A stretch of DNA of 64,000 nt from Nemopilema nomurai (GCA_003864495.1 ML133375.1:315860-379859); one strand, 5' to 3'; positions 21,585-34,805 are shown, counted from the stretch's first letter. A program made the numbers and translations. Notes: a model not told the origin generated them from the sequence alone.

Positions 21585-24029
21585 GACGATTCTGTAGAGC
21601 TGCAATACCTGACTGGCACTGACAGCTTCAGGAGAAATTTGAATGTCTATGTGGAGAGCGGGGGATATAGCTGAAGTCCATCAGACCTGCATTATGCCAG
21701 ATTTGATCACCTGAAGGGTATTATATGACAGCTGTCGATGTTTGCCTACCAAAATGTTTTAGTAAATTACAGTCTATTGACAACCTGGGCCAAAATGAAT
21801 TGACCGAGAACTCCAAACCTGTGCTAAGGAAAAACACGGGTAACGAGACTTCTATTGGTCGCAAAGCGAGGCATTACCTTGTATAGACTACTCCATAATG
21901 TCAGGACATCTTCCGTTTGTTCTTGGCTTCATTTGTGACTCTTAGGCCTTCGATCAAGCATTCTGCTCCTTGCTCCCTGGAACCGTAGCTCGGAGAATTG
22001 CTTCTTATCGAAAGGCTGAAAGTAAACATAAATTGCAGATGCTGATAATCAAAATAATATCATAACAGGGGCAGCCATTAGCATTCGCACATGCTGAAAA
22101 TTTTGGGGAACGACACGAAAATGGGTACCTCTTCAAAGTAAGAGATTATCAAGAGATTAGGGCAGAGCGCTCACGGAGAGCAAAAAATGTCTACCTCCGC
22201 GGGAGCAGTTTAGCAACATACATCGCCAACTTGAGCAAGAACTTGCAGAGTTTTAATTTTCAACACACCCTAAAGACCTTTGAGGATGTTTTTCGCACAT
22301 CCAAAAGGAAGCGGTTCCAAAAATGCAGCAAGGTTTTAAGGAACCCCCCTTTCAAAAATCTCCAATGTATGAATGCATCTGGGTCAAGGCAGCTCCTTGT
22401 GCTTTAAATGCATAGGGTGATACAGGGGGAGTCCGAGCGATGGCAGATATAGTTAGTGCTGATGCCCAATATGAGAACTGGTGTTACTAGAATTAATCGA
22501 ATAAACAAACTCTCGCAGAGGATTCCTGTGATTCATTCAAACAATCAAGGCTTCGTTAATCTCTTGCATGGAAGTTAATGCGCGTGTTTAAACATATGCA
22601 CAGAGACAGTGCCAGCAAATCTGCGAGAAAAAATGAATCGGTGAAAAGCAAATGAAGACGCCTTGTTGCATAATGTTCTAGGCAACGATTGGTGGGTTTA
22701 TCGGCGCGTTTACAACAGTGACGATCTTCTTAACGAATACTGTTGTGAGTAACATATGGATTAAATTCTTTCAAAAATGTGCACTTTAATGCAACTGAAG
22801 AAGACATTTTCCTGTGTTTAGACACGATATTCTGTGTAATTTAGACCTACGTCCCTTTGCGATAATGCCAAAGGCTTTGCAAAGTAATTCTATAGAAGTA
22901 GAAGCACATGCAAATGTCTAAACAACGGCAATAAACCTGAAGGTCACAATTTCGCTTGGCATCTATTAGGGGAGACAGGAAATTCACAATTCTAATGATG
23001 ACAATGATGATGATGATTTAAAAAAGAATGAATGGATTTAAGGAAAACAAACTTGACTTGAACCATTAAAAATTAGCATTAAGCTCAATGAACAAGACAG
23101 CTTGGCAAACAAAACTGCCTGATTTTGCTTCACATTTAAGGCGTCGATTGGCTGTATTAGACGAATTGAAATCAGATCCTTAAACAATCTTGAACAAGGT
23201 AAACAAGCATTTAATGGAAATAAATAAAACTGGACATTGAGGCGTGATTCTAAATGCTGAAGCAATACCGCTGACCGGTTTTCTTTGGGCTTCCATTTGC
23301 AGGCCATCGTTTCGAACGCGATCACCAAGCAACAATCTTATCACCAAGCAACAATCTTCACGTGACAAATCAGCTTAAGAATCTCATGTGAAACATGCAG
23401 CTTATTAATTTCATCTCGCATCACCATATTCCAGACTGAACTTATAAAAGTGTGAAACATGGCTTCGAGCTTTTAGCTGTTAGCTTTTAAATCGATGTAG
23501 ATTGCAATGTTTTTACACGTGTGTATCGGTTGTTTACACATGTTTACATTTTGTGTTAACTTGAAAAATAGCAGCAAAGTAAGCTCATTAGGAAGAAAAG
23601 TTGTTCCAAATTAGCTTTACATGCCAGGCAATTGGGCTCTAAATATAACTGATCAATACCACTAGCCCCAAAAATAATTGTGACAAATTATATGCTCAGA
23701 TACTAAACAAGTACATTAAATTTCAGAGGTTATCAAGTATGTCATTTTTCAAGGTTGATATTGAAACAGTTTCTGATTCATAGACAAATGTCTTGAATAC
23801 ACCCCTTTTTATAAATATTACTCCTCTGATTACTTTCTAATAGAAAACCTATTCAGTAATACCCAAATTGACAAATTGTGATATATGAAATGCAAATGTG
23901 ACATATATGAAATTCTTGACTCCATTGATTAATACTTTAAGAATACTTTATACTTTATAGTATATACTATATACTATATAATACTTTAAAGAATAAAATT
24001 GAAAGCTAAAACCCTCACTGATTATTGTT
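21585..24029. other. Intergenic region between the lectin gene 5' end and the NR2C2AP 3' end
   Basis: No gene was found. On the minus strand a CATATAATA sequence at about 21718-21726 lies roughly 140 bp upstream of the signal-peptide ATG and could be a TATA box (weak). There is a short GAT repeat near 22997-23015, a 19-bp direct repeat (atcaccaagcaacaatctt) at about 23321-23358, and a TA-rich run near 23950. Confidence 0.4.
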
Positions 24030-25647
24030 TTATAAAGTCTCCCCTAACAGTTTCATTTGATAGACAATAATTCGTCCAAAGAAATCTGTACTGCCTAGAA
24101 AGTTAAGCTTGAAGGACTTTGTTAGAACTGGTGACTGCACTGCAAATATCTGATTTGAAAATTAAGGATCTTTGCAAACAATTATGTTTGATTCAGATCA
24201 CAATGTGGATCTCTAGATTTAATCTAAAGCTATCATAGATACTGCAACTCAATCAGCAAATGTGTATGTATATCAGCCTTAAAGCCATCAAATATGGTAG
24301 ATATAAGAAATATTGAAAAGATACTTGCATCTGATTGATGTCTTCAGGGTAAAAGTCAAAAGTGGCAACTTTGTCTCCTTCTGCAGATTGCATTTCAAGT
24401 TGGCAGTCTTTTCCAGCAAATCCGCCTTGAAACTGGATGTGCATCTCTCTGATAATCACAGGGGAATCACATTGAAAGCTTATCACCTGTTTTTGCCCCT
24501 GGTGAGAGAAATTAATACCCTACGAGTCACAGATCTCAGAAAAGACACAAACAGAAAATGATGTGGAAAATGCATTGAATAAAAAGATTAACATTTTTGT
24601 GATACCTGATATCTACAGCTTTCATTTCTATTCTCTTTGACTCTCATATTTATTGAGTGATACCTCAATGACAAATATAGGTCCTGTTTATAATGCTTTT
24701 CTACCAGAAAAAAGGTGTTACAGTTAGCAGACATGTGGTTGAAGAAAAAAGTTTGATGAACAAAGAGCAAAAGATGAAGCTAGCTCAAAAATAAAATGCC
24801 TTAGATTGAACATCATATAATTAGAACAAAGACCATCACTTTGCAGATAAATAAACCTCCACTGAAGGACACATATCATTCTAAATAGAAATTTTGCATA
24901 ATAAAGAACACAGGATTACTTCTTTGATTCATTACAACTAATTAATTACTGATTGACTTTGAACACAAACATGAGAAACATATCATCCTAATAATAATCT
25001 AAAAAAACAAGAAAAATTTCGAATTTAGGATGAATGATAGGACCAGGTCAATTGCTAGAACTAATAATATACTTGAAGTATACCTGGTCTGAATTCCAAC
25101 ACGTGTCCTCCTTACCATCAAACATGAATTTTTTGCCATACTGTTTCACATCCTTGTTCAGTACAGAGCTGACCCTAAGTGAAAAATAGTTTAATGGAAA
25201 TATTGAATCTGCTAATACTAGTTGAATATAGCATTGAATAGGATCACTTCATTGCATGTATATAAGTCACTATTTGATATCAAGTCTATTAGTCTTGTAA
25301 ACCCAGGCTTATTTAATATAATCATAGCAATTCAGCACATTTGGGAAATTGAATAAAAAGCGTAAAAAGACTAACACGAAAATCAGATTTCACAAAATGA
25401 TGTTACAGTCATGCTAAACACAAATTGAACTTCACAGCAATCTAATTTTTGCGACATGATATTTAATTCAAGTATCGCACATTTAGATTTTCCTTGGTAC
25501 ACTCAGCAAAACACGTGGCTTGTTTGCTTAGAAAAATTACCAATATACGCTCTAAATTGGCATTAAAAGATTTTCAAACCTGACACTTAGAGCACTTGCG
25601 AGTTTTGCAACCAAATCCTGGTTGTCCCTTTGAGCTTGTGATTGCAT
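24030..25647 (-). CDS. NR2C2AP: Nuclear receptor 2C2-associated protein (TRA16 homolog)
   Basis: Four exons, 25580-25647, 25084-25174, 24325-24498 and 24030-24134, give 145 residues, close to the 139 of the human protein. Diagnostic segments are RVSSVLNKDVKQYGKKFMFD, EDTCWNSDQ, MHIQFQGGFAG, DFYPEDINQ and STDFFGRIIVYQMKLLGE, all colinear with the vertebrate protein. The human protein binds and represses the orphan receptor TR4 (NR2C2), and the fold is related to the galactose-binding/F5-8C type. The last acceptor is the second of two close CAGs, chosen because it keeps frame. The start ATG at 25647 gives about 8 more N-terminal residues than human; an upstream exon cannot be excluded because a tttatttag acceptor lies just 5'. 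It is head-to-head with SIRT6. Confidence 0.9.
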
Positions 25648-25991
25648 GTCATCGAAGATAACCTGTCCTAAATAAAACTAAGATGACTGGGCCACTAACG
25701 CACTTATTGTTTTGAAACTGCAGCCATTCACTTGTGACTGCTTTCGTAAACTTGTAGCCTTGTTTGATATCTATCTTTGATTGCCTTTCCCCTACAATAT
25801 TTGCCGAAATCTAGAGGTTAACCGTAGTTAGTTCTAAGCTTTTCTCCCATTCAGAATGGCCGCCATTTTTCAAAACTGCCTCCCTTCTGTGCAGGAATTT
25901 TTTCTAACCTCGGATTCGATGTTGCACTATTGTTTTGATCGCTCCTCGTTGTAAACTTTCTGAGTCGAGTTGAGCTTGCGAATCGTCGAAG
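25648..25991. promoter_or_regulatory. Shared divergent promoter of NR2C2AP and SIRT6
   Basis: Only 344 bp separate the two start codons, which point away from each other. Both 5' UTRs and any common promoter must fit here or overlap. No TATA box is obvious. Co-regulation is inference from spacing. Confidence 0.55.
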
Positions 25992-28900
25992 ATGTCTGTT
26001 AACTATGCTGCAGGCTTAAGTGATTATGAACACAAAGGAAAACTTGACTTAAAAGAGGTATGCTGAAAATGTAAAAAAATACTCTAGCTCGATCCACATT
26101 AGTGCTTTCTGTATTCCAATGTTTACTTTTGTAGCCGGCGACTGTACGTAGGCTCCTGATTTCTGAGTGGATTTGTATCTTTTCGTAAGAATATCTGTTA
26201 GAAATAAGATATAGTTTTTGGCATCAACGTAAGATAACTTTCAATCCTCTCTCATTTCATATATGTCATCGAAGTCCTTATCAATGCAAGATCTTTGTAT
26301 CAATGCAAGATCTTTGTAGAACTATGTTTTGGTGTAGTAGACTGGAGGGTCAAACATTTACAGCTGCATATGGTATTAGACAATAATGAGTGTTAATACA
26401 TTGCTGACATTCAAAGAGCCATTTAATTTGGACCAACATTGAAACATTTTTTACCCCTCACCATGCTACCCCCTTCCTTTACTAACATTTGTTTTTGCTT
26501 CAGTTTGTTAATTGTATCCTTTCCATGCTGATTGCCTGTAATGGCAAGTTGTTCAAGCTATTACTTTGTTCTTCAGGAAGCAGACCAACCAGAGCTTTTC
26601 AAGGATAAACTAAACAAACTGGTAAAGATTGTGGCAGAGGCAAAGCATCTGGTGGTACATACAGGTGCTGGCATCAGCACATCTTCTGGAATTCCAGATT
26701 TCAGAGGTCCAAATGGTGTATGGACTTTGGAAGCCAAAGGGATTAAACCTGAGTTTAATACTAGTTTTGAAGATGCAGTTCCATCAAAGACTCACATGGC
26801 ACTGCTTGGTCTAGTGCAGAAAGGAACTGTCAAGCATGTTGTTAGTCAGAATGTTGATGGATTGCATTTGAGATCAGGATTGCCAAGGTTTAAGCAGTCA
26901 ATTTTCAATGATTTAAGAGTCTTTAGTGCTACAGGAGCATATATAAATTATCATAAAATAGGCACTGACTACAAATGAAAGTACTGAAGACTGTTTGATA
27001 ACAAAACAATCTTGTCTGCTTTCATTATCTGCATTCTCAAGTACTTATTCTATTTTATATTCTGCATTCTCAGTGAAACATTGTTTCAAGCCTGGAATTT
27101 TGTTACCATTTATTAAGAGAGTTACTGATAGTAAACTGATTTTTCTTTTAGGAATAAGCTCTCTGAACTTCATGGAAATATGTTTGAAGAGAAATGTGAA
27201 AAGTGTGGCCATTCATACTATAGAGACACCCCAGTACCAACTATGGCACAACAAAGAACAGGAAATGACTGTAGTTTCATTAGAAGAAGAGGAACAAGAT
27301 GTAGGCAAGTCATGTTTTGAATTGGCTTGCTTTTGTTGTTGTTTCTTATGTTTTCCTTAAACATATCAAAAGTAAGCCAAGACCACCTATGGATATTTCA
27401 TATTTTCTAAGAATCAGGATATATATTTACTCTTCAGAAGACTGAGTTACTCACGAAACAGGCTTGTAGAGATAAGCCATGTAGTTTTAATTTCTTCAAT
27501 CTATGATATATCACGCTCTACGTGCTAACGTAATGAGCACTGTGCTACGGAAGTATCAAAAGACAAATTTCTATATATATATATATATATAGTTGAGGTT
27601 TCAGTTTTCATAGTAACCTGCTGAGGGAATTTTATGTTTAAAAGCAAATCTGATGCTAAGCATTGTTTTCCAAGTTTCACTGGCAAAAACTGATAACCAT
27701 AGATGACTTTATGTATTGCAGGCATAAAAATATGTAGTAAAATATCATTTGACATTGTTATGAGTTAATGACCTACTCTTGGCAGGGGAAAGCTGAGAGA
27801 TACAGTTCTTGATTGGGAGGATAATCTACCTCTCAATGAGATCTTGTGTGCTGAGGAGCATTGCAAGTATGTTATTCTACCCATAGAATGGCTTTTTGTT
27901 TAATTAATTATTTTTTAATTATTATAATAATTATTATTTTAATAATTAATAATTAATTAATTAATAAATAAATTATTAGTTAAATTAATTAATAATTAAT
28001 TTGATCATTATTTGAAGCATGCTTTTTAATTTTGATACAGAGGGACTAAATATATTTGATTTTCAACGTCAAAAAGGACCAACATATTTCAGGACTGGTG
28101 TAAAGCTTCAAAACCATACATAATAGTATCAGTTTTTGTTGTTGTACATTTTTGTCTCTTATTCACTAATTCAATGAGACTTCTTTTTCTTCTAGAAAAG
28201 CAGATGTGTCATTATGTCTAGGAACATCTCTTCAAATAAATCCAAGTGGAAACCTTCCAATTCTGACCATCAAAAACAAGGGACAGATGGTCATCTGCAA
28301 TTTGTCAAAAACTAAACATGTATGTCTTCTAAACCATTATTGGCTGGATTTGGTTGTTTTGTTGTTGATTATCACATAGCTTGTGGCTATTTTATTTGAA
28401 AAATGTATGCTGTTTGTTTCTTGTAGATGTAGATCAATGCGGTTGTAGATATACATGGGAAATCACAAATTTTGCAAAAAGTTAAAAATTTTCATTACTT
28501 TTCAAGACTGTGAATTTTATTACTTGATCATTTTTCAAAGTTTGCTTATTTAGGCTAAGATGTATCTAGGCTAAGTACTGCAAGTTGAAAGAGCTTTCTG
28601 AAAATTTTAAGTAAATAAGGAGGACTGAAAGAGGCCTTTGCAATCTCAGTATCTCTTGCTACTTTATCTTATCATAATTGTTATAATTGTTAAAATCTCT
28701 CTTGGCCCCTCCACTTTCCAACCTGCATCGGAGCTCATGTTCTTATGTACAGTAAAGGTCCATTTATTTGTTACAGTGACTTTTCTTCTGAAAAGGTGGA
28801 TAATTGCTGACATTCTTTATTGCTTAGAAACAATGCCTTTTTAGGACAATATCTACATATATATAACTTTCTTATCTTCTGCTAAGGATAAAAAAGCTTC

Positions 28901-29204
28901 ATTGGTTATTCATGGATATGTGGATGACATCATGGAACAACTAATGCTGGGTCTTAAGACTGATATTCCTGCTTATAACCCGGAAAAATATCTATCAATG
29001 GTAACAATATTCAACAAGTCAAAAACTGATCATAACAAGATTCCACCAAAGTTTGGTGGTAAAGAAGATTGCATTGAAGCCAAACGACAAAAAATGGAAG
29101 ACATAAGCAGTGTAGGAATGAAGGAAGCTATAAAACGCGAAAACGAAATTGATGACGTCAAAGTCGAAGTAGCTCCATCTGGCACAACCGCTCTTGTGCA
29201 ATGA
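25992..29204 (+). CDS. SIRT6: NAD-dependent protein deacylase sirtuin-6
   Basis: Six exons, 25992-26057, 26577-26887, 27152-27304, 27786-27866, 28196-28319 and 28887-29204, encode 350 residues (human 355). It is a nuclear NAD+-dependent histone H3 K9/K18/K56 deacetylase and ADP-ribosyltransferase acting in DNA repair, glucose metabolism and genome stability. Visible features are N-terminal [10 protein letters not shown] identical to human, NAD-binding [18 protein letters not shown] (about 50-67), QNVDGLH, catalytic His133 in ELHGN, zinc Cys141, 144, 166 and 176, [21 protein letters not shown], and [13 protein letters not shown]. The C-terminal tail is Lys-rich and divergent. The intron after exon 3 uses a GC donor (27305-27306, AG/gcaagt); only this site keeps frame and the fourth zinc Cys. 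A poly(A) signal lies at 29466. Confidence 0.96.
27571..27591. repeat. (AT)n microsatellite
   Basis: A pure AT run in SIRT6 intron 3. A second AT-rich TTAATTAA-type tract lies at about 27900-28005 in intron 4. Confidence 0.9.
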
Positions 29205-29465
29205 TGTTATATATATTAATTAAACTAAACATACTTTATCTTAAATGTGTATTAGTCAGTATGCTAGTATGCCAATGTGTATTAGTAGTCAGTACCCATC
29301 AAAACTATTTAAGCATACTTTTAGATATAAGACTAATATGTAAATATTTTTAAAAAAGAGAAGATGTAATTTTATACCCGATAGTAGATTTTTTGTAAGG
29401 TAAGACCTTTCAAAGTTTCTATGAGTTTTGTAGTTTTATCGAGTTTCCGCTCGTAGTCATAAAGA

Positions 29466-29471
29466 AATAAA
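29466..29471 (+). terminator. Candidate SIRT6 poly(A) signal
   Basis: AATAAA 262 bp past the SIRT6 stop, on the coding strand; the first canonical hexamer I noted downstream. Confidence 0.5.
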
Positions 29472-30227
29472 TTAGCCCAACTACCTATGTTTTCATGTTT
29501 TAGAAAAGTTAGTAGGCATTTTTGTGTAGCTAGGGCTAGCTAGCATGGTTTTAAAATGGTGAAAATTCCCGAATTGAATTTTCGATGAAAAGTCTTTTTG
29601 TGTTGCAGAACATGAATTGTATCGCCAGAGGGCATATTATTATGTAGTTGTTGTGATGAATTACAAAGGATCTTGTTGTTTATTCAGTTCCCTTATTTCG
29701 TATTTAACTCTTCATTTCTCTGTTTTTCGCAAAAGTGCTAAAACACATTTCAAGGGTGCATTTCTTAAGAGCAGTTAATATTGTCTTCCCTTTCTCACCT
29801 AAAGCTTCGATGGCATGTTTGTCCTTTTAAGAACTTTTCCCTTTATTCTTTTCAAAAATATTTATCGTAATACCGTCATCGTCGTACTTCTTTACGCTTT
29901 CTGCAGCAATGTTTTCACTAAAATCCACTTAAAAACTGGCGTATTCAGTGTAAACTTTAGGCCTATTCTGTGGAAGGTTCATCTAGTGTTTCTATTGTAT
30001 CCCCTAAATTCTAGATATTTCTAACAAATGCTTTAGAAATGCTTTTCAAGTCAAAAAAGTTGATAAAAGCTCCTGATTCAAGTGACTGGAGTATATCGTA
30101 GAAATCAGAGAAAATAGGTAGAGGCTGTTAGAAGCTCAAACATTTTGTAGTTAACTGCTACACGGAATTTGGTGGTTACGCATGCAGCAACTCCTTAAAC
30201 GATAGCGGATCAATGGGTACTTCCACA

Positions 30228-30397
30228 GGCACCGCGGAGCAAGGGGGGCTGAAGGGGCTTTAGCCCCCCCCCCCACCTTTTGCAAAAATGCGAACTATTA
30301 AGTAATAAACTACCAATAAAGCCTCTTTTTAAATGGTTTAAGCCCCCTCCCCCCACCTTTTTTAGGCCCCCCACTTTTCTTAACGCTCCGCGGTGCC
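30228..30397. mobile_element. MITE-like element with 13-bp perfect terminal inverted repeats
   Basis: GGCACCGCGGAGC at 30228-30240 is the exact reverse complement of GCTCCGCGGTGCC at 30385-30397. The inside is made of G-runs next to the left end and C-runs toward the right end, so the whole 170 bp could fold back. There is no coding capacity. I saw no clear target-site duplication, so the class is uncertain. Confidence 0.6.
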
Positions 30398-30904
30398 CGA
30401 TCCAAGCAGTCGATGTTGATTCAGCCCAACCTCCTCCCTTGATTTGTTGGGATTGTAGCCGGGACTACAACTGTGGCCTAGTTTCCCCCGAGGACTGCGA
30501 GTTTAGAATTGCAAAACCTTCTTTTGTTCTCAACATAGTCCTCGCGTTTGAACGCTGCTTACACAAGAAACAAAACATTTACACCCTCTGCGTCCTAATC
30601 GTGACGTCCATCCCCTACGTCACAATAGCCTTTACAATTTTGTCGACGCCAGGCAAGTATTTCCGCGTTGGAGTATGGACACGACTGTGTCTATTTTCAT
30701 ATTCTGGGTGGACTTCAATAAAGTGTGTTGTACCGGAAACGAACAAACAGTTGCGGAAAACGAGTGTGTATTTAGTCGTGGAAAAGTACGGATTGCATCT
30801 AGTGATAAAAGCGACTGGACAGTTGAGAAGAAAAGTTTCATGAAGTAAGTCTGATTATTTGAACAAGGCGTGTAAACATCATTTCTACACTTCCGCCAAA
30901 AAAT

Positions 30905-33900
30905 ATGACTTCGCTTGGAAAAAGCAAAAGTCTGCAGCCCCATCATGGTAGAATTGGTGAAAGAAAGCCGAAAGTGCACAAAATAGTGGTTATGGGAGAA
31001 GGAGGTGTTGGAAAATCAGGTACGTTTTATTGCTGGTGTAGAAAGCAAAATTTCTCTTCACAAACGGTAACAATTTTTAAAATTTTTCTTCTGTTGTTCA
31101 AATTGGCGCTTGAGACAACGCCTTGGACAAATGGCTTGATCGACCTCGTTAAAATTAAGATTCTTAGTTTTTACTCCTAGTAAATCTTCAGGCAATTAGG
31201 TTTACATTTGAGCGGCTGTTTCATTTAATCGGACTGAACAGTTGCCTTGAATGTACAGTGTCTTTTGCAGTTGCCCCTTACGACTGGAGTTTGGGTAAAT
31301 ATCTCTCTCCAGCCCAAACCATCAATAATAACCTCCTTTCCTTAAAGACGTATTTTGCATTTAAAAATGAAAGAAGGCGACCTTGAAGCAGGAGAGGGGC
31401 AGCCTTTGCGAGTATAAAAAATGTTGTTGGTGTTTAAAACGTTCTTTCAGGCATTGCAGTTTTCTGTTAGGATAGACTGCACTTTATACAATACAGACTG
31501 TAGTTCTACCACTAATAAACCATTCGTTGTCTTTCAGCAATAACATTGCAGTTTGTGAGCAACATTTTCCTTGACGTTCGTGATCCAACAATAGGTAATA
31601 TCATTAATTCATCTGTGTTGATATTCTCTAGTTAATTGCCCTCCTGCTATTAATCAGCAGACAAGCGACTTGATATCAAGCGGCGTCAACATGGAGATCA
31701 CAAAAATTCGAGATCACAAAAATGGAGATCACATCCGTACCTTTGCTCTCAGGGTATGAAAGCAGGCGAAATACAACTTTCAGGCCCCATTTCCAGCTTT
31801 TCTACCAGAAAGGTTGATAGGGCACTGGGCGACCTTAAAGTTTCGCGTGTGCGTTATTGGCTGTGTTGATTTCAGAGTGCAAGCACGAATCCCTGGCACC
31901 TTTCACGTGCCCAGGCATGAATGTATAAAGTGTGATGCTTGCTTAGAAGTGATTGCTGTTTTTGATGGTTGATTTATTGATAATGGTGCTTCATTCATGA
32001 TCAAAGAGCTCGATTTTCCCACGAATTCAGCGTGTCACTGGCAAATGTCTATCGCAATATTTGATTTGTGACTAGAATGAACCTTCAGAATGCCGAAACA
32101 TGCGCGGAATTTTTTGACATTGTGACATACGAGTGAATTTTGTAGTTTTTACGTCATCATCACCTTTATCAACCATTTCGATCGTGTTAAGGAATCGCGT
32201 TCACCATAACCTGGATCAATCGTCATCGATTACAATCATAAAACTTTATTTATCATTATTGATAACCATCTTCTCCATCCAACTTATCATGATCAGTGCA
32301 ATCATTCCTAAAAAATCAATCATGTTTTATACAATGAATGATTGTTAACGCCACATCATCAATGACAATTGATGAAAGCATTTACAACTTCAGTACGAGC
32401 ATTGATCATTAATTATTTCATTTGATTCAGTTGCCTGACTTTGTGTTCCTCTCTTCCCAGAGGATGCCTACCAATCGCAAATTGTAGTAGACGATGAAGC
32501 ATGCATGCTGGATATACTCGACACTGCAGGGCAGGTATGCTTGATTTTCCATTTAGAATTACTTTGCTATTTTTCAACACTGCAACCATTCGATTTGGAG
32601 ATTCCCTCGTGCTTCTTTACGTACCTGCGGGGGCGCGACCAGAGGTCTGAAATATGTTTTGTGTGAAATATATTTGGTTCATCTCTAAAACAACGTTCTA
32701 ATCTTCTACATGATTTTGTCGAGGCAAGTGCAGCACAAGTGCTTCAAAAACAGCCACAAATGTGTAAATCGTTAATTTGCAAGTTAAATATGAACTTTCC
32801 AATCTATGATAAGGCAAGTAGATAATGACTCTCGTTGAAAACAAAACGTTGATGGTTCATTTTTGTCAATTGAACCATGGCACTTTATGCAGCTGTTCTG
32901 AGTTTCCATTTTGAAGAATAACTCCCATTTATTTGGTAGGGTGGATTTTACATTTTGCAAGGTAGCTACGGTGAAAAACTTTCTGAGGAAACTTTTTGTT
33001 CTGATGTGATAAGCTAGAATTTAAAGGTGATAATGGCTGTCCCATCGTCAAATGCCTCTAATTGCAAACATCAAGTCTCGACAGTACGAAACGTCGCCAT
33101 CACTCTACGACAAGAGCCACATTATTATCTAGACATGCCCAGGCATAGCACCTGTTTACGAAACTGCATTGCTGAAACACGGAAGCTCGCAATGGAATAC
33201 GTCAACCAGAAGAAGTAACGAACAAAAAGGAAGTGAGACAGTGGTGAACCTCGTTGCTTAATCGAGTTTTACCCTGTTAATCAAACAGGCATGTCCTATC
33301 GAGCAGGGTGTTGTTTCTGGAGCCATTTAAATGTTGGTAAATGTAACAGAAGACAGCAGCACAGCATATCAACAATGACGAAATCACCAAGGTTACGGAC
33401 AGAAGGTGTTGGCAAGACATAGCCTGTTAAACAAAAGTCTGACCCCATCCAGCCGTATCTTTGTGACTACTGCATTCTGCATTGCCTGAAAAGCAACACT
33501 ATCTACGTCATAGGCGCGTTTAAGTTTATAATTCATTTGCTGCCAAGTTATAAAATATAAAGGTCTTTGGTGCCAGTAGCAAGGCTTGGATCAAATTCTT
33601 GCAGGATCGGGACCTTTGTCACTGCTGCATTCTGCAAAGGCAATTAAGTTCCTAATTTATTTGCTACCAAGGGTCTTTGGTACCATAAGGACTGCCAGTC
33701 AGTCAAAATTTCAGAAATCCAAGCATTTCAATATATTATGATCCCCCCTTATTGTTGGGTTTTTTATAAAATGCCAACCCCCACCTTATTAGACTCCTCC
33801 TACAGTTAGGAGCTCGAGAGTAGGCCCACTGCTTCTCAAAACATGGTGCTGCCCCTTTTTCTATCGTGGAGTTTCCCAAAAAGTGAATTGTTAATAGATC

Positions 33901-34805
33901 CAGGTAGCCAGTGGAAGTGACGCGCTGCGACGCGGAACAAAAATTCTGGAATGCAGTTTCAGTTGATCAGCAACAAAGCGTCAGTGATTCAGCCTAACCA
34001 AAAAACCAGCCTTACTTCCTCTTGATGTTCTGGCCGATATCCATTGCCTTCCATAAAAAATTCATTTACAATAATAATCCTAGCTATGAACTGACATTTA
34101 CTCTTGTTTAAACCAAGGGCTAGCGTTTTCATTTTATCCATATGGCGTACTTAATTAATAACAATTTTTCCAGTGCATTCAACCTAAAAGACGCTATGAA
34201 TGTTATATACCTTGTTTTAAACAACGTATTTACAGAATTCACATTAGCGCAAAGTATTAAGCATATTATTTTAAACAATGACAGACTTTGATACAGGATC
34301 AAAGATAAATTTTCTTCAAACGTGGTGTAGCAACCCCTCGCATTTAACTGTGTGAAGCTGCTTTTAAAAATAAAAGTTTACCTTATTTCTTTAACAGGAG
34401 GAATTTGCTGCCATGCGAGAACAGTACATGAGGCATGGGGAAGGATTCATCTTCGTCTATTCAATAACAGATTTTAGCAGTTTTCAAATGCTGAGCAAAC
34501 ACCTGAAGACGTTAGAGAGAGTGCGCAATTTCGAACCTGTGCCCCTTGTCCTCGTTGGGAATAAATCCGATTTAGACGAGAGGCGGCAAGTGAGTTACAA
34601 CGAAGGAGCAGCCTTAGCAACTGAAATGGACTGCTTGTTTTTGGAGGCATCGGCCAGGACTAGGACAAACGTCGACGAGACATTCTGTGGTATGGTGAGG
34701 GAGATAAGACGACGCGAAAGAAATGGGCCTGATTCAGACAAACTCGGACATAAAAAGGGGCTTTTAAAGAGAGTTCGAAAGTATTTAAAAAATCTGGTCA
34801 AGTAG
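30905..34805 (+). CDS. Rit-type Ras-like small GTPase (gene A, intact)
   Basis: Exons 30905-31019, 31538-31594, 32461-32534 and 34398-34805 encode 217 residues (human RIT1 219). Motifs: P-loop GEGGVGKS at 31-38 with both Ras Gly12 and Gly13 equivalents, switch I RDPTIEDAY, switch II LDILDTAGQEEF, MREQYMRHGEGFIFVYSI, NKSD and EASAR. The DPTIEDAY effector loop and REGION after it, REIRRRERN, match the Rit branch. The C-terminus is basic (KKGLLKRVRKYLKNLVK) and has no CAAX box, as in Rit proteins, which reach membranes through a polybasic tail instead of a lipid. Expected role: GTP/GDP switch in MAPK-type growth or stress signalling. A near-identical exon plan in the next gene shows tandem duplication. 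Confidence 0.9.
33467..33690. repeat. Degenerate tandem duplication in intron 3 of gene A
   Basis: Two copies of a roughly 110-130 bp segment can be seen, sharing ctgcattctgca, atttgctgccaag or atttgctaccaag, and ggtctttggtgcca or ggtctttggtacca. No coding sense. Confidence 0.5.

Larger units (their letters stand above)
29205..30904. other. Intergenic: SIRT6 3' UTR and upstream of Rit-like gene A
   Basis: Holds the SIRT6 3' UTR, a MITE-like element at 30228-30397 and the likely 5' UTR of the GTPase gene. A 187-codon open frame at 30280-30843 starts inside the MITE and is not supported. Confidence 0.5.

Noticed and set aside
23038..23368. Minus-strand frames of 96 and 62 codons between the lectin gene and NR2C2AP
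   Set aside because: They overlap each other in different frames, contain a 19-bp duplication and show no family motif.
30280..30843. 187-codon open frame on the plus strand upstream of the GTPase gene
   Set aside because: It starts inside the MITE-like element, includes Pro/Phe runs from C-rich repeat sequence, and overlaps the expected 5' region of gene A. No domain is recognisable.
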